DNA of 52,547 nucleotides. Origin: UMGS1532 sp045542355. GTDB taxonomy: Bacteria; Bacillota; Clostridia; Oscillospirales; Acutalibacteraceae. The translations under genes were made by a program, and so were the position numbers. The DNA lies in contig JAZQKX010000008.1 of NCBI GenBank assembly GCA_045542355.1, positions 1 through 52,547 of the forward strand. Reading direction: 5' to 3'. The notes under the pieces are model-generated. The model saw only the letters and a list, made by a program, of their open reading frames with translations, did not search any database and had not been told where the DNA came from. This document shows positions 1 to 9,299 of the stretch, in pieces (within the stretch, counting starts at the first letter, position 1; each line of letters opens with the position of its first letter).

Positions 1-57
1 CCTTGATATTTTAGTTGTGTGGTCGGCAAACCACTTCTACTATACCAAGGAGCTTTT
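1..57 (+). terminator. Rho-independent terminator of a gene left of the window
   Basis: The first 50 bases fold into one long hairpin. CCTTG (1-5) pairs with CAAGG (46-50), TAGT (12-15) with ACTA (39-42), and GTGGT (19-23) with ACCAC (30-34). A run of six T follows at 54-59. This is the usual shape of an intrinsic terminator on the plus strand, so a transcript from the left probably ends here. No gene of this transcript is visible in the window. Confidence 0.5.
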
Positions 58-97
58 TTATTGTCTACTCTACTCCTCGCTAAAAGCTATTTCTTTG

Positions 98-124
98 CCC
101 CCTGTAGAACAGGGGGTTCTCTTT
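98..124 (+). terminator. GC-rich hairpin, possible second terminator
   Basis: CCCCCTGT (98-105) and ACAGGGGG (109-116) form a perfect 8-bp stem with a three-base loop, followed by TTCTCTTT. It may back up the terminator just to the left. The T-rich tail is interrupted, so the call is moderate. Confidence 0.4.
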
Positions 125-146
125 GTCACAGACAAGAGAAACAATA

Positions 147-175
147 AAAGAGAGTGTGAAATTCACACTCTCTTT
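147..175 (-). terminator. Terminator of the sugar-transport operon
   Basis: A 14-bp perfect inverted repeat (147-160 and 162-175, arm AAAGAGAGTGTGAA) stands 13 bases past the stop codon of the last gene of the minus-strand transport operon. On the minus strand it is followed by TTTATTGTTTCT. The symmetric A and T flanks would also let it stop plus-strand transcripts. Confidence 0.7.
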
Positions 176-187
176 ATTAGTAGTTTG

Positions 188-1177
188 TTATCCAACCAGA
201 CCGGTTCTCTCGATACTTTCAGTAAAGAACTTCTGAGTAAATATGTAGAGAAGTAGTGGCGGGAGGATTGAAAGCAAGGTGCCGCCCATAAGGTACATAC
301 GCACCTCAAACTTAGTGGTGTTTCTATCCAAAACAGCGCCTGTACCCATTTGCATTGCAGTTTCGATATTCTTAAGCATAACGGAAATCGGCTTTACGCT
401 TCCAACGAAATACATTGAAGAACTATAATAGTCGTTCCACTGCCAAACGATGGAGAAAAGAATAACCGTAACGAAAGCAGGACCTGCAAGAGGAATCATG
501 ATTCTAAGGAAGGTTTTGAAAGGACCGCAACCGTCAATACGAGCGGCTTCTTCCAAATCCTTAGGCTGTCCTAAGAAGAACTGACGGAATATAAATACAT
601 ACAAACCGTTTCTGAGACCTGATGCGAATATTGAGGGCAATACGAATACCCACGCTGTGTTGAGAAGATTAACAAATTTAAATCCCGGAATTAATTTCAG
701 CAGTCCTCCAAAATCAAAGAAGTAGAAGTCCAGATATGTGGACATTATGATTGTTTGGGGAGGAACGATAATGGTTAAAATAACCAGTATAAAAATGACA
801 TTCTTGAGCGGGAAATTAAATCTTGCAAAACCATAACCTACCATTGAGCATGACACGATGGATGCGGCAGAGGAGAAAATCGTTATGATTGCAGTTAAGG
901 TTGCTGCATCACCGAATTTTAAGAACTGCCAAGCTCCCGTGATACCCGCCAAAGAAAGTTTTGTTGGAACCCAGATTATTGATGGGTCATTAACGGTTTC
1001 AGGACTCTGGAATGCGGAAACTATCATATAAAGCAAGGGGAAAAGGAAAAGATATGAAAGTCCGATAATAAACAGAAGCATAAATACCTTAATTACGAAG
1101 GATTTGCTTTTTTGTTTTAATATGTATGGATTCTTATACTGCTTACGCTCAAAGAAATCTCTGGTGCTGTCAAACAT
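188..1177 (-). CDS. Carbohydrate ABC transporter permease (MalG/UgpE type), second pair
   Basis: Inner-membrane permease of the CUT1 sugar-importer class (BPD_transp_1 domain), 329 residues, with about six hydrophobic segments. The cytoplasmic EAA loop that docks the ATPase reads EEAARIDGCGPFKTF in the C-terminal half, the typical place. It is the last gene of a seven-gene minus-strand operon and lies 18 bases behind its partner permease. A GGAGG ribosome binding site lies 9 bases before the ATG. Members of this subclass usually have about 280-300 residues; the extra length is a charged N-terminal tail before the first membrane segment. No ATPase gene is present in the operon, so a shared MsmX-type ATPase encoded elsewhere probably drives it (inference). 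The substrate is unknown; a plant-glycan oligosaccharide is a guess. Confidence 0.88.
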   Translation of the reverse strand: MFDSTRDFFERKQYKNPYILKQKSKSFVIKVFMLLFIIGLSYLFLFPLLYMIVSAFQSPETVNDPSIIWVPTKLSLAGITGAWQFLKFGDAATLTAIITIFSSAASIVSCSMVGYGFARFNFPLKNVIFILVILTIIVPPQTIIMSTYLDFYFFDFGGLLKLIPGFKFVNLLNTAWVFVLPSIFASGLRNGLYVFIFRQFFLGQPKDLEEAARIDGCGPFKTFLRIMIPLAGPAFVTVILFSIVWQWNDYYSSSMYFVGSVKPISVMLKNIETAMQMGTGAVLDRNTTKFEVRMYLMGGTLLSILPPLLLYIFTQKFFTESIERTGLVG

Positions 1178-1195
1178 AAAACTAATCCTCCTTTC

Positions 1196-2098
1196 TTAAG
1201 ATGTACGCTTACTTATAGCGTTGAAGATAATAACAATTATCAATAGAATTATACCTATCAACGCGAAATAAGTCCAAGCGAATGCCGATGCCAAGTCAAG
1301 GTTACTGGAGTTACCCATAAGGGTATTAATCTGCGTCATAACCTTGTTGGTTGTATCGGTAAAACTGTCTATAATCGTGTAGACCAGATTCAGAAGAATT
1401 GTTGGTGCCAACATAGGCAATGTAATCTTCCAGAAGTTCTCCCAAGAAGTAGCACCTTCAATGGATGAAGCTTCATAAAGTGCGGGAGAAATACCCTGTA
1501 AACCTGCAAGGAAGATAATCATCTGTATACCCGAACGCCAAACAAGAGAGAATAAGCTGTTGGCGATTTGGGTGGCATACTTGATGATCTCTGCGTCAAA
1601 GCCAGCGTTAACAAGAAGGTCGTTAAGGGCTGTACTCTGGTTGATTTCACCACTGGAAACAACACTACCTGTTAATGCACTACTTGCAACCGAGTCAGCA
1701 CTAACCATTTGGAGGGCTACACCCGATGCAAAGATAACAGGGATGAAGAATACTGCACGTACGAAAACTCGACCAGAAAATTTCTGATTAAGAATCAGCG
1801 CCATAAAAAGGCTGAGAACAATTATAACAGGCACTTTCCAAGCAATTTCTGTTAATGAGGTCAACAGGTTGGTTGTAAAGTTAGTATCCTCAAAGAATGC
1901 AGTATTATAGTTTGCCAAGCCGACATACTCCATAATGTATCCGGCGCCATCTTCAACTCTAACCTCACTCAAGCTCATCCTAAAAGATTCAATCAGAGGT
2001 GATAAGAAGAAAAACCAGAAGCCGAGGTAGAAAGGAAGTATAAATAACTGAGCAGTCCATGCGCTTCTTGTTGAAAGACTCATAGATTTAAGTTTCAT
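1196..2098 (-). CDS. Carbohydrate ABC transporter permease (MalF/UgpA/LplB type), second pair
   Basis: Partner permease of the gene that follows it in the operon, 300 residues, with about six membrane segments. The first (around residues 15-35) is followed by a long periplasm-side loop, as in other MalF-type subunits. The EAA loop reads YEASSIEGATSWENF, a variant of the usual EAA-x3-G pattern. The start is fixed by a GGAGG at 7 bases spacing. The stop of the upstream DUF5696 gene is two bases away, so the two are surely co-transcribed. Together with the gene at 188-1177 it makes a complete heterodimeric channel, separate from the pair encoded further upstream in the same operon. Confidence 0.88.
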   Translation of the reverse strand: MKLKSMSLSTRSAWTAQLFILPFYLGFWFFFLSPLIESFRMSLSEVRVEDGAGYIMEYVGLANYNTAFFEDTNFTTNLLTSLTEIAWKVPVIIVLSLFMALILNQKFSGRVFVRAVFFIPVIFASGVALQMVSADSVASSALTGSVVSSGEINQSTALNDLLVNAGFDAEIIKYATQIANSLFSLVWRSGIQMIIFLAGLQGISPALYEASSIEGATSWENFWKITLPMLAPTILLNLVYTIIDSFTDTTNKVMTQINTLMGNSSNLDLASAFAWTYFALIGIILLIIVIIFNAISKRTS

Positions 2099-2100
2099 TC

Positions 2101-4410
2101 TTATACCTCCTCATAAGCAAAACTCTTTGCAGATACTTTGATACCGTTAACCTCAACATCGGAATCGGTATAGTTTACATACACCTTTACGCCGTTTTCA
2201 TATTCGGTTAAGGTAACATTTGTTTTTACTTCTTTGTGGTCAACGATAGATTTATCATAAATCTTCTCAAGAAGCGGTTGATACTGCGAGTATTTTTCGG
2301 CAGCATCGTCAATCCACAAGGTGTAGGTAGATCCATACAAATCATCATAGTTTGTATCGCTCAAGATTTCCGACTGTTCGTCAATACCGTTCCATAAAAG
2401 CTCCATACCCGACTCTACACATTTAAGGAATGTAACCTGAGAATCGGTTGACTGAACCATAGGTTCACCTGTCATAGGCAGATATCCATGAAGTACAATT
2501 TCGTAGAAAGGAATCTCAGAATCGAAGATATCATATCCACTGCTATATACAGGAGCTTTATAAATCTTACTGAGATATTTTAAAGAGTAGGCGTTAGAGC
2601 TCTCACCGGCAAGATTAATATTGCTCTTTTTGGCGAGTTCAAGTACCTTTTGAGATTCGTTTACATACTTAGTTCTGTAAACCATCTCTCCCCTCTTTAA
2701 ATGTGAGTATACATTATCAGTAAGGTCTGAAATGGAAAGATTATTGTTGCCTGTGCCATTATAAGACTTGATATATTTTTCAGCATTCTCATAAAGCAGT
2801 GCAGGGTTGATAAGCATCTTTGCATAACCATTAAGGTCGTAAGCATACACAGATCTGAGATACTGATACTCATAATAAACCTCAGCAAAAGCTGTTTTAG
2901 CGGCGTTCTTCTGAGAGCCCTCAGTAAATGTTGTCAAATCGACATCATTGAACAACTGAATGTTGTTTTCTTTGGTGTAATCAAGCAAAGTTTGATAGCC
3001 TTTCTTACCACCCAATAGATTTATAAGCTTAACGTTATTGGTTATGGTCTTATTTGTGACACCATTGTTGGACCAGCCTTTGTATCTGAGAGAAATATTA
3101 TCAATTCCCGCAGCTTTAAGTTTTTCAGTCATCTCAATTGTCTGTTCATAAGTGGTAAGAGACTGAAGCTTTCTATAGGTAAAACCTAAAATATTTGCCT
3201 TAACATCAATAGCGCCATACACATCAACATTGAGTACAGGTGCGCTCATCTCGGTTTTAGCAAGAAGTTCGTTCCCCAGCAAATAATCACGGTATGTATT
3301 TGCCATGCCAATATAGTCAGCATCGTCACCATTGAGGATGTAGTAGTCAACTTTAAAGTTGGTTACATCGTCTGAATCCTCAGAAAGTCTGAATATAGAC
3401 TGTAAGTTTGACGATTTGCTGAACATTGTGGTTGTTGAAACAAGCTTAGTGTTAATCTTTGAACTTGCTGTACTGTAGCCCTTACCGGTATTTGAAGGAG
3501 AAGCAAGTATAGAAGCTGCCGATGCCCCCTCATCTATAATACCAAAGAGCGCATTATCTTCACCGTTGATTATACCGAACACAGGCATACGAATTTTCTC
3601 AGAGCCTAACGGAGCTAACTCACTTGAAAATACCGATAAATCGTCACCGTAAACCAGCTCATCATATGAAGATGTGCTTGATTCATGTCCATTAAATGAA
3701 ATCAGAGCACCGCTTCCGTCGGGAACAAAGAGATAACCATCTTCAATCCAGCTTCCTGCACCGAAGTAAGGAAGCAGGTTGTATTCAGTGATTAAAATAT
3801 CATCTGTATACTCGACGGCAGGAATATCAACTCTTGCAGAAAAATGGTCACCCTCAAGGAAAAATTCCAGAGGAACTTTAACCTGTGCAATTTTAGGCTC
3901 CTCACCTACCTCCTGTTGGTCGTCGGTAGCGAAGCTAACTTCATAGGTGTACACCACTCTAAAACCATTTTCGATAGTGGTAACTTCAGTTCCTACAAGC
4001 TCCTCATAGTCGAGGTATGCAATACGTGATGTATCAACCTCATCCTCGGAATTAACATAACCGATTATAACCTGAGATTTGCTAAAACGTTCAACCTCAC
4101 CCTTTGAGTAGCCGTCGAATTCGGTTGTGTTTGGTACACTGTACCAAACATAACCGTTCTTAAGATTTTTGATGGCAAAATAGCCAGTATTGAAATCTGC
4201 GCTTAATGAAAGATTTTCGTTAGAGGCAACCTCGCTGTAGTCAGCGGAAATTTCCATATAACTATAATCATTTGTGCTAACAGCAGACGTGGTCTTTGTC
4301 ACTCCGGATTTGCCACTGTTTGCAGAAACGGGGCAAATTGCAATAGCAACAAGTATAGCACACATGGATATCAGCACAAGATTTCTCTTAGTTTTAGTCA
4401 TTAATTTCAA
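2101..4410 (-). CDS. DUF5696-type exported protein of the transport operon
   Basis: I recognise this as the DUF5696 family, known from Firmicutes sugar-transport operons; its biochemical role is not known to me. The protein is about 769 residues, with an N-terminal hydrophobic segment (residues 10-32) ending in SAN, which looks like a signal peptide. The first half is beta-rich. The second half has alternating helix/strand character and could be a TIM-barrel (glycosidase-like) fold, an inference only. Start choice: the GGAGG is 8 bases before a TTG at 4410 and 17 bases before the ATG at 4401; a GTG at 4425 overlaps the ribosome binding site itself and is unlikely. It lies between the NHL/YIP1 gene and the second permease pair, so it likely handles or senses the transported sugar outside the membrane. 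Confidence 0.75.
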   Translation of the reverse strand: MKLMTKTKRNLVLISMCAILVAIAICPVSANSGKSGVTKTTSAVSTNDYSYMEISADYSEVASNENLSLSADFNTGYFAIKNLKNGYVWYSVPNTTEFDGYSKGEVERFSKSQVIIGYVNSEDEVDTSRIAYLDYEELVGTEVTTIENGFRVVYTYEVSFATDDQQEVGEEPKIAQVKVPLEFFLEGDHFSARVDIPAVEYTDDILITEYNLLPYFGAGSWIEDGYLFVPDGSGALISFNGHESSTSSYDELVYGDDLSVFSSELAPLGSEKIRMPVFGIINGEDNALFGIIDEGASAASILASPSNTGKGYSTASSKINTKLVSTTTMFSKSSNLQSIFRLSEDSDDVTNFKVDYYILNGDDADYIGMANTYRDYLLGNELLAKTEMSAPVLNVDVYGAIDVKANILGFTYRKLQSLTTYEQTIEMTEKLKAAGIDNISLRYKGWSNNGVTNKTITNNVKLINLLGGKKGYQTLLDYTKENNIQLFNDVDLTTFTEGSQKNAAKTAFAEVYYEYQYLRSVYAYDLNGYAKMLINPALLYENAEKYIKSYNGTGNNNLSISDLTDNVYSHLKRGEMVYRTKYVNESQKVLELAKKSNINLAGESSNAYSLKYLSKIYKAPVYSSGYDIFDSEIPFYEIVLHGYLPMTGEPMVQSTDSQVTFLKCVESGMELLWNGIDEQSEILSDTNYDDLYGSTYTLWIDDAAEKYSQYQPLLEKIYDKSIVDHKEVKTNVTLTEYENGVKVYVNYTDSDVEVNGIKVSAKSFAYEEV

Positions 4411-4445
4411 TTTTATAACCTCCACTTTATTAATCAGTGCTGAAA

Positions 4446-7400
4446 TCAGCGTAATTTCAATTCAGAGTAAACTGAATAGAAGAATGAATAACATTGGTTA
4501 AGCAATGTAAAGAACAAGATTATAAGCAGTGCAAGAACTGCCATACCCAAAACGGTCAAAAGTACGGAACCGATGGTTCCTGCGAAAGAATACTGATGTA
4601 TGGTATAAAGACCTAACAACAGAATTACCGCAGCCCAAAGAAGTCCGAGTGTGGTTACTATTGTAACGAATGCCGACTCATCTAATGTAAGAGAGTTGCT
4701 AAGAACAACAGAAACGAGAGTTGTGATAATGATTGGTGTCAGTGCGTAGCCTGTTACACAAAGAATCTCTCTCATTCTTCCCTTACCGTTGAGCAGTGTA
4801 CAAACTGCCCAGTTGGCAATTACGAACAGTGCATAAAGTCCAATAGTAGCTATCATGTTAGCGAACAAATCGTAGTCTATCGGTCGGTTGTTGTTATATG
4901 CGAAACCTGTGTTAAAGAATTCAAATACCTTAACAAGGAACCAGCAGATTACTAAACCAAATGCGATGGGAATAGACTGAATGTTTCTTGTTCTGAACTG
5001 CTCAAAGCCATCAACAGGATGGAGCAATACGTAGATTGGCATTCCCCATTTTGTTTCCAAGGGAGAATAAGCCTCGCCATGCTTTGCAACCATACGCTTT
5101 TTAAGGAACTTAACCGCGATAACGATTACCACGATAACGGCTATTGCAATTAAAGCCATCCACCAGATATTCTCTGCAACGTAGTCCTTTCTATATTCTT
5201 TATAGGACTTGGAGTACTCATGCTTGGCATTTGCCAACTTGAAATACTTCATTGCATTCTCGTAGTCTTCCTTCATTTCATAGGCACGACCCATGCCATA
5301 ATAAGGGAACTGGCTGTTTGTATTGTACTTAAGCACCTCTTGCCAAGCAACAAGCGCTGAATCAGCATCACTGCTGTCGAGTAACGCATAAGCTTTACGC
5401 ATTGCAATTGTATAAGGTGTTGGGTCAAATATAGATATGGAATTATCTGACTTATCAAGTACATAAATATGAGAATCGACGCTCTCGATGGCAACAGGAT
5501 CAACAAAGGTACCTGTCTGATTGGAGAAGCCTCCAAATACTGTGATAAGGTCGCCATCCTCAGAATATTGGAATATCTTACCGCGACCAGAGTCAATAAG
5601 GTTGATATATCCTTCTTTATCTATATCAACATCACAGAAAGAGGTGTTGCGTATAGATGTAGACTGTCTATCCCATTCGAAGTCACCGAAGCCCGAAGAG
5701 TTTTCACTAAGAGCGAAAACGTTATCACCTTGATAATTTAACTTACGAAGCATACCTCCGAAGGATGTATTACGCTTGGACTGGTCGGTCTTGGTAACTG
5801 TGTATACGAAACCTTGGTCGTCAATATCAAAGTTGGTAAGGGTTATGGGAGTGCTCTTCTTCAATGCCTTTAACTGCTCCCTTGTCATGAAACGCTTACG
5901 TACATAGTTTATAAGCACGTCTGCAGTTGCCTGAACAGTATTGGCACCGAAGTAGTTTTGGAACTCTCCTTCTTGATTGTATACGAAAGCTCCCAAGTTG
6001 ATACTGTCACAAATTATGTAAATCTGACCCTTACGGTCCAACATAACCTTAGTGGTGCTGAAGGGAGCATCCTCCATATCCTGAAGTTGTTCGTCGGGAC
6101 GGAGAATAACGAGGTTAACATTACCTTTGTTATCGGACCTGAAAACTCTATAGTTTTCGGTGTCGGCAATGTAGAAATTTTCGTTGTCGTCAACGGTGAA
6201 ACCCATAGCATTGTAGAATGACATGTATTCATCTGTATCAGCATTATAGAAGTTTGCGAATATATCTATAACCTTTGTAAGATTTTTGTCAAGCTTGACA
6301 ATACGGGAGTTGCCGCTATCCAGAATGTATACATACTTGCCGTCTTTGTAGAGCATATCTGTAGGTGATTTCAGAGAAATACCCATAGAATTTTCTGTAC
6401 CAACATATCCACCTTTGCTATTGAATATGGTGGCCTGTGGACCTTTATCGTTACTTAGAGCAATTATATCGTCATCATCTGTGATTGAAATTGCAATGAA
6501 CTTAAAGGAAGGAGCAGCAACATTCTTAGGAATAGATGAATTATCAATATAAGTTGATTCACCCATCATGCTGTCGTATTTTGCAATTCTATTATCGGAG
6601 AGGGCAATATAATAAGTGTCTCCAAATGAATTGGTAGCTATAGAAGTGGCGTCTGTTAAATCTACTCCCAATTCGTAGGAGCCGTCAACATTGATGCCTG
6701 AAATGGTTTCATTTCCATCTGCGTCAAAATCAGTAACAAGGGAAAGACCAATAACTGTATTTGCTCCGCCGTCTATAGCAAGAAGCTGATGTGAGGGAGG
6801 CATAACGTCATAGTTGAAAGATATATCATTCAAAGACTGGCCAACCTCAAAGGAGTCAATATATTTACCAGTTTTGGTATAAACAGAAACGCTACCTTTA
6901 TTATCAGAAGTTACTGCCAAGAGGTATGAATCAGTGCCTGTGTGATAGGAGGACAAAGATACAACACCACTTGCATCAATTGTTTTGATAACTCTGGACA
7001 AGGAGCTTATAACATAGATTTTATCATTGTTATATACATAGAAATAGGAATCAGAAAAATCACATGCTACATAGGTTGAACCCTTAAGGCTGATGTTTTT
7101 ACCTTTAGAATCGGTAAAATTATCGAATATAGCCTTAGCGTTCAGAGAATAGTCAGTTTTATATACAACACCGTTGGTGCCGTCTAAGATAAAGAACGAG
7201 GGGTAATCGGGATTATGAGTATCGACACAAATGTCGGTAAAGCTTTCTGCTTCAACAGAAAAGTCGAAGTCTTCGCCGGTTATGGTATCAGAGGTAGTAT
7301 AACCGATAGGCGCCGCAGTAGACTCATTGTAGGAGTTGTACTCATAGCCTAAGTATGGAGCATACTTAGTGGAAACAGCAGAAACCGAGAGCGAAGCAAC

Positions 7401-7451
7401 GATAGAGAGGCAAATAGCAATAATCAGAGAAATTTTTAAAAACTTTTTCAT
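4446..7451 (-). CDS. NHL-repeat / TPR / YIP1-domain membrane protein
   Basis: A 1001-residue multi-domain protein. A signal peptide (residues 1-25) is followed by a long beta-propeller region of NHL-like repeats (about 50-680), with recurring patterns such as DSGNSRIVKLD and DTENYRVF. A short TPR unit follows (about 690-750, with the hallmark YYGMGRAYEMKEDYENAMKY). A membrane segment lies near 762-785, and a C-terminal YIP1-like domain with several membrane helices covers about 810-1000. The propeller should be outside the cell and the YIP1 part in the membrane. Proteins of this architecture accompany ATPase-less sugar ABC operons in Clostridia and Bacilli; no reaction is established. It may scaffold the binding protein or the second permease pair (inference). 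GGAGG lies 7 bases before the ATG. Confidence 0.72.
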   Translation of the reverse strand: MKKFLKISLIIAICLSIVASLSVSAVSTKYAPYLGYEYNSYNESTAAPIGYTTSDTITGEDFDFSVEAESFTDICVDTHNPDYPSFFILDGTNGVVYKTDYSLNAKAIFDNFTDSKGKNISLKGSTYVACDFSDSYFYVYNNDKIYVISSLSRVIKTIDASGVVSLSSYHTGTDSYLLAVTSDNKGSVSVYTKTGKYIDSFEVGQSLNDISFNYDVMPPSHQLLAIDGGANTVIGLSLVTDFDADGNETISGINVDGSYELGVDLTDATSIATNSFGDTYYIALSDNRIAKYDSMMGESTYIDNSSIPKNVAAPSFKFIAISITDDDDIIALSNDKGPQATIFNSKGGYVGTENSMGISLKSPTDMLYKDGKYVYILDSGNSRIVKLDKNLTKVIDIFANFYNADTDEYMSFYNAMGFTVDDNENFYIADTENYRVFRSDNKGNVNLVILRPDEQLQDMEDAPFSTTKVMLDRKGQIYIICDSINLGAFVYNQEGEFQNYFGANTVQATADVLINYVRKRFMTREQLKALKKSTPITLTNFDIDDQGFVYTVTKTDQSKRNTSFGGMLRKLNYQGDNVFALSENSSGFGDFEWDRQSTSIRNTSFCDVDIDKEGYINLIDSGRGKIFQYSEDGDLITVFGGFSNQTGTFVDPVAIESVDSHIYVLDKSDNSISIFDPTPYTIAMRKAYALLDSSDADSALVAWQEVLKYNTNSQFPYYGMGRAYEMKEDYENAMKYFKLANAKHEYSKSYKEYRKDYVAENIWWMALIAIAVIVVIVIAVKFLKKRMVAKHGEAYSPLETKWGMPIYVLLHPVDGFEQFRTRNIQSIPIAFGLVICWFLVKVFEFFNTGFAYNNNRPIDYDLFANMIATIGLYALFVIANWAVCTLLNGKGRMREILCVTGYALTPIIITTLVSVVLSNSLTLDESAFVTIVTTLGLLWAAVILLLGLYTIHQYSFAGTIGSVLLTVLGMAVLALLIILFFTLLNQCYSFFYSVYSELKLR

Positions 7452-7462
7452 ATTTTGCCTCC

Positions 7463-8362
7463 TTACTTCATGCCTGAATGTGTCATAGTTTCCATAACTG
7501 AACCCTGTGAAATGAGGAATACGATGATGGGAGGAAGCATGGAAATAACACTAACTGCCGCTGTTGCACCCGTACGGGCAATACCGCCGAGAGCGATGGT
7601 GGAAAGAACGGTTGGTAACTGCTTGAGGCTCTCACTGAATATGTACTGAGATGTACCGGCGCTGTTCCACAATGCCTGGAATGTGAAAATGATGGTGGTG
7701 AGCATTGCGGGTTTTATTCCAGGAATAACGATTTTAGAGAAAATCTTATATTCGCTGGCACCGTCAATTCGAGCAGCCTCAAGTGTATCGTTAGGAATAG
7801 CAGTAGTAGCAAACTGCTTGATAAGGAATACACCCATAGAACTGGCAAGGGGCGGAAGTAATAACGACCAGTAGGTGTCTATCATTCCAAGTTTTGCAAC
7901 TATGAAGTATGCGGGAATGGCAGTAACTTCAGCGCGGAACAAAAGGGTTAAGGTAACGGTCTGTCCGATAGCTTCCCTGCCCTTGAAATTACCCTTAGCA
8001 AGTGAGTAACCTGCCATAGAAGCAATCATAAGATATACGCCTGTTGCAACAACAGTTACAAAAATACTGTTGAATAAGTATCTTGAGAAAGGAACCCACA
8101 GATTACCCGCCAAAGAAACAACCTGAACGAAGTTATCGAAGGTTGGATTCTTTACATAGAATCGAGGTGGATACAGGAATATTTCGTCAATAGGCTTTAC
8201 TGACTGAATAAGTGCATAAACAATAGGAAGTCCCATGAATACGCAAACTAGAAGCAAAAACAATAATACGCCGAAGTTACCTGCGCGAGATCTGGAAAGC
8301 AGAACCTTCTTCTTTGATCTGCGATTGAATTTTATACGGCGCCACAAAGACATTTTTTCCAT
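7463..8362 (-). CDS. Carbohydrate ABC transporter permease (MalG type), first pair
   Basis: CUT1-class permease of 299 residues with a basic N-terminus, six predicted membrane segments and the EAA motif LEAARIDGASEYKIF in the third cytoplasmic loop. It lies 11 bases downstream of its MalF-type partner and behind the large solute-binding protein gene, so these three genes form the core importer. The start is supported by GGAGG seven bases before the ATG. Sequence and loop motif differ clearly from the second MalG-type permease at 188-1177, so the two pairs are ancient paralogues rather than a recent duplication. Confidence 0.9.
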   Translation of the reverse strand: MEKMSLWRRIKFNRRSKKKVLLSRSRAGNFGVLLFLLLVCVFMGLPIVYALIQSVKPIDEIFLYPPRFYVKNPTFDNFVQVVSLAGNLWVPFSRYLFNSIFVTVVATGVYLMIASMAGYSLAKGNFKGREAIGQTVTLTLLFRAEVTAIPAYFIVAKLGMIDTYWSLLLPPLASSMGVFLIKQFATTAIPNDTLEAARIDGASEYKIFSKIVIPGIKPAMLTTIIFTFQALWNSAGTSQYIFSESLKQLPTVLSTIALGGIARTGATAAVSVISMLPPIIVFLISQGSVMETMTHSGMK

Positions 8363-8373
8363 GATTCCACCTC

Positions 8374-9285
8374 CTAATCTGAGAATTTTCTTAAAACTTT
8401 ATGAACTATAATATAGAACAAAAGCATCATTGCGAAGAGTACAACGGCAATTGCCGATGCATAACCCATTTCGAAACGCGTTGTAGCATAGTCCTCCAAA
8501 TGCAGGAGGATGGTATGTGTGCTGTAGTCGGTACTGGGGAAACCTGTCAACTGTCTATTAACATTACCAACAGCGAATGCGCCCGAAATGGACATAACAG
8601 CACCAAACATAAGCTGAGGTCCCATCTGAGGGAATGTAACATAGTAGAGCTCCTGCCAACGGTTTTTAAGTCCATCGATTGCAGCGGCTTCGAAGTATGC
8701 TCTATCAAGAGATTGAAGACCTGCAACGAAAGAGAGGAAGCCTGTACCGAAGCTCAGCCAGATGATAACGACCATAACAATGCCGAATGCATACTGGGTA
8801 TTAGAAAGCCATTCGATAGGGTCTGTAATAAGTCCCAATTTCATCATTATATCGTTCATAAGACCACGGCTATCAGATGAGAAGATATACAGCCAAATGA
8901 AGAAAATATTACCTGCAATAGCTGGGCTGTATACAACAAAGGTTACAACTGTTCTTACAGCTCTGCTAAGTTCGTTAATGAACCATGCAATAACGAAGCT
9001 AAGAATAAAGCCAACAGGACCTGAAACCAAAGCGTAAATAAGAGTGTTCTTCAAAGAAATTGTGAAAATTTCATCGGATAAGAACAGTCTGATATAGTTG
9101 TCAAAACCAACGAAGTTGTTAATTGTAACCATGTTGAAGTCTGTGAAGCTCAAAACTATTGAGGACAACACAGGAAGAATTGTAAACACAAAGAAGAACA
9201 AAAGATATGGCGCTAAGAGAACTATAAAAGGAGTTTGGGTGGTAAGAGGCTGACCTTTTTTTCTTAATTTCTTTTCTTTACTCAT
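8374..9285 (-). CDS. Carbohydrate ABC transporter permease (MalF/UgpA type), first pair
   Basis: CUT1-class permease of 303 residues. A lysine-rich cytoplasmic start is followed by a strong first membrane segment (about residues 25-45) and five more. The ATPase-contacting loop reads FEAAAIDGLKNRWQEL, a clear EAA motif. It is placed 14 bases after the solute-binding protein gene and 11 bases before the MalG-type partner, a standard order of binding protein, MalF, MalG. The ribosome binding site GGAGG is nine bases from the ATG. Confidence 0.9.
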   Translation of the reverse strand: MSKEKKLRKKGQPLTTQTPFIVLLAPYLLFFFVFTILPVLSSIVLSFTDFNMVTINNFVGFDNYIRLFLSDEIFTISLKNTLIYALVSGPVGFILSFVIAWFINELSRAVRTVVTFVVYSPAIAGNIFFIWLYIFSSDSRGLMNDIMMKLGLITDPIEWLSNTQYAFGIVMVVIIWLSFGTGFLSFVAGLQSLDRAYFEAAAIDGLKNRWQELYYVTFPQMGPQLMFGAVMSISGAFAVGNVNRQLTGFPSTDYSTHTILLHLEDYATTRFEMGYASAIAVVLFAMMLLFYIIVHKVLRKFSD

Positions 9286-9299
9286 TTAATGTCATCCTC

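Noticed and set aside
1..120. Riboswitch or small RNA at the left edge
   Set aside because: Only two terminator-like hairpins are visible; nothing matches a known aptamer, and the upstream part is outside the window.
8401..8880. 159-codon open frame on the plus strand
   Set aside because: It is antisense to a well-supported permease gene, cysteine-rich by chance, and lacks a ribosome binding site.
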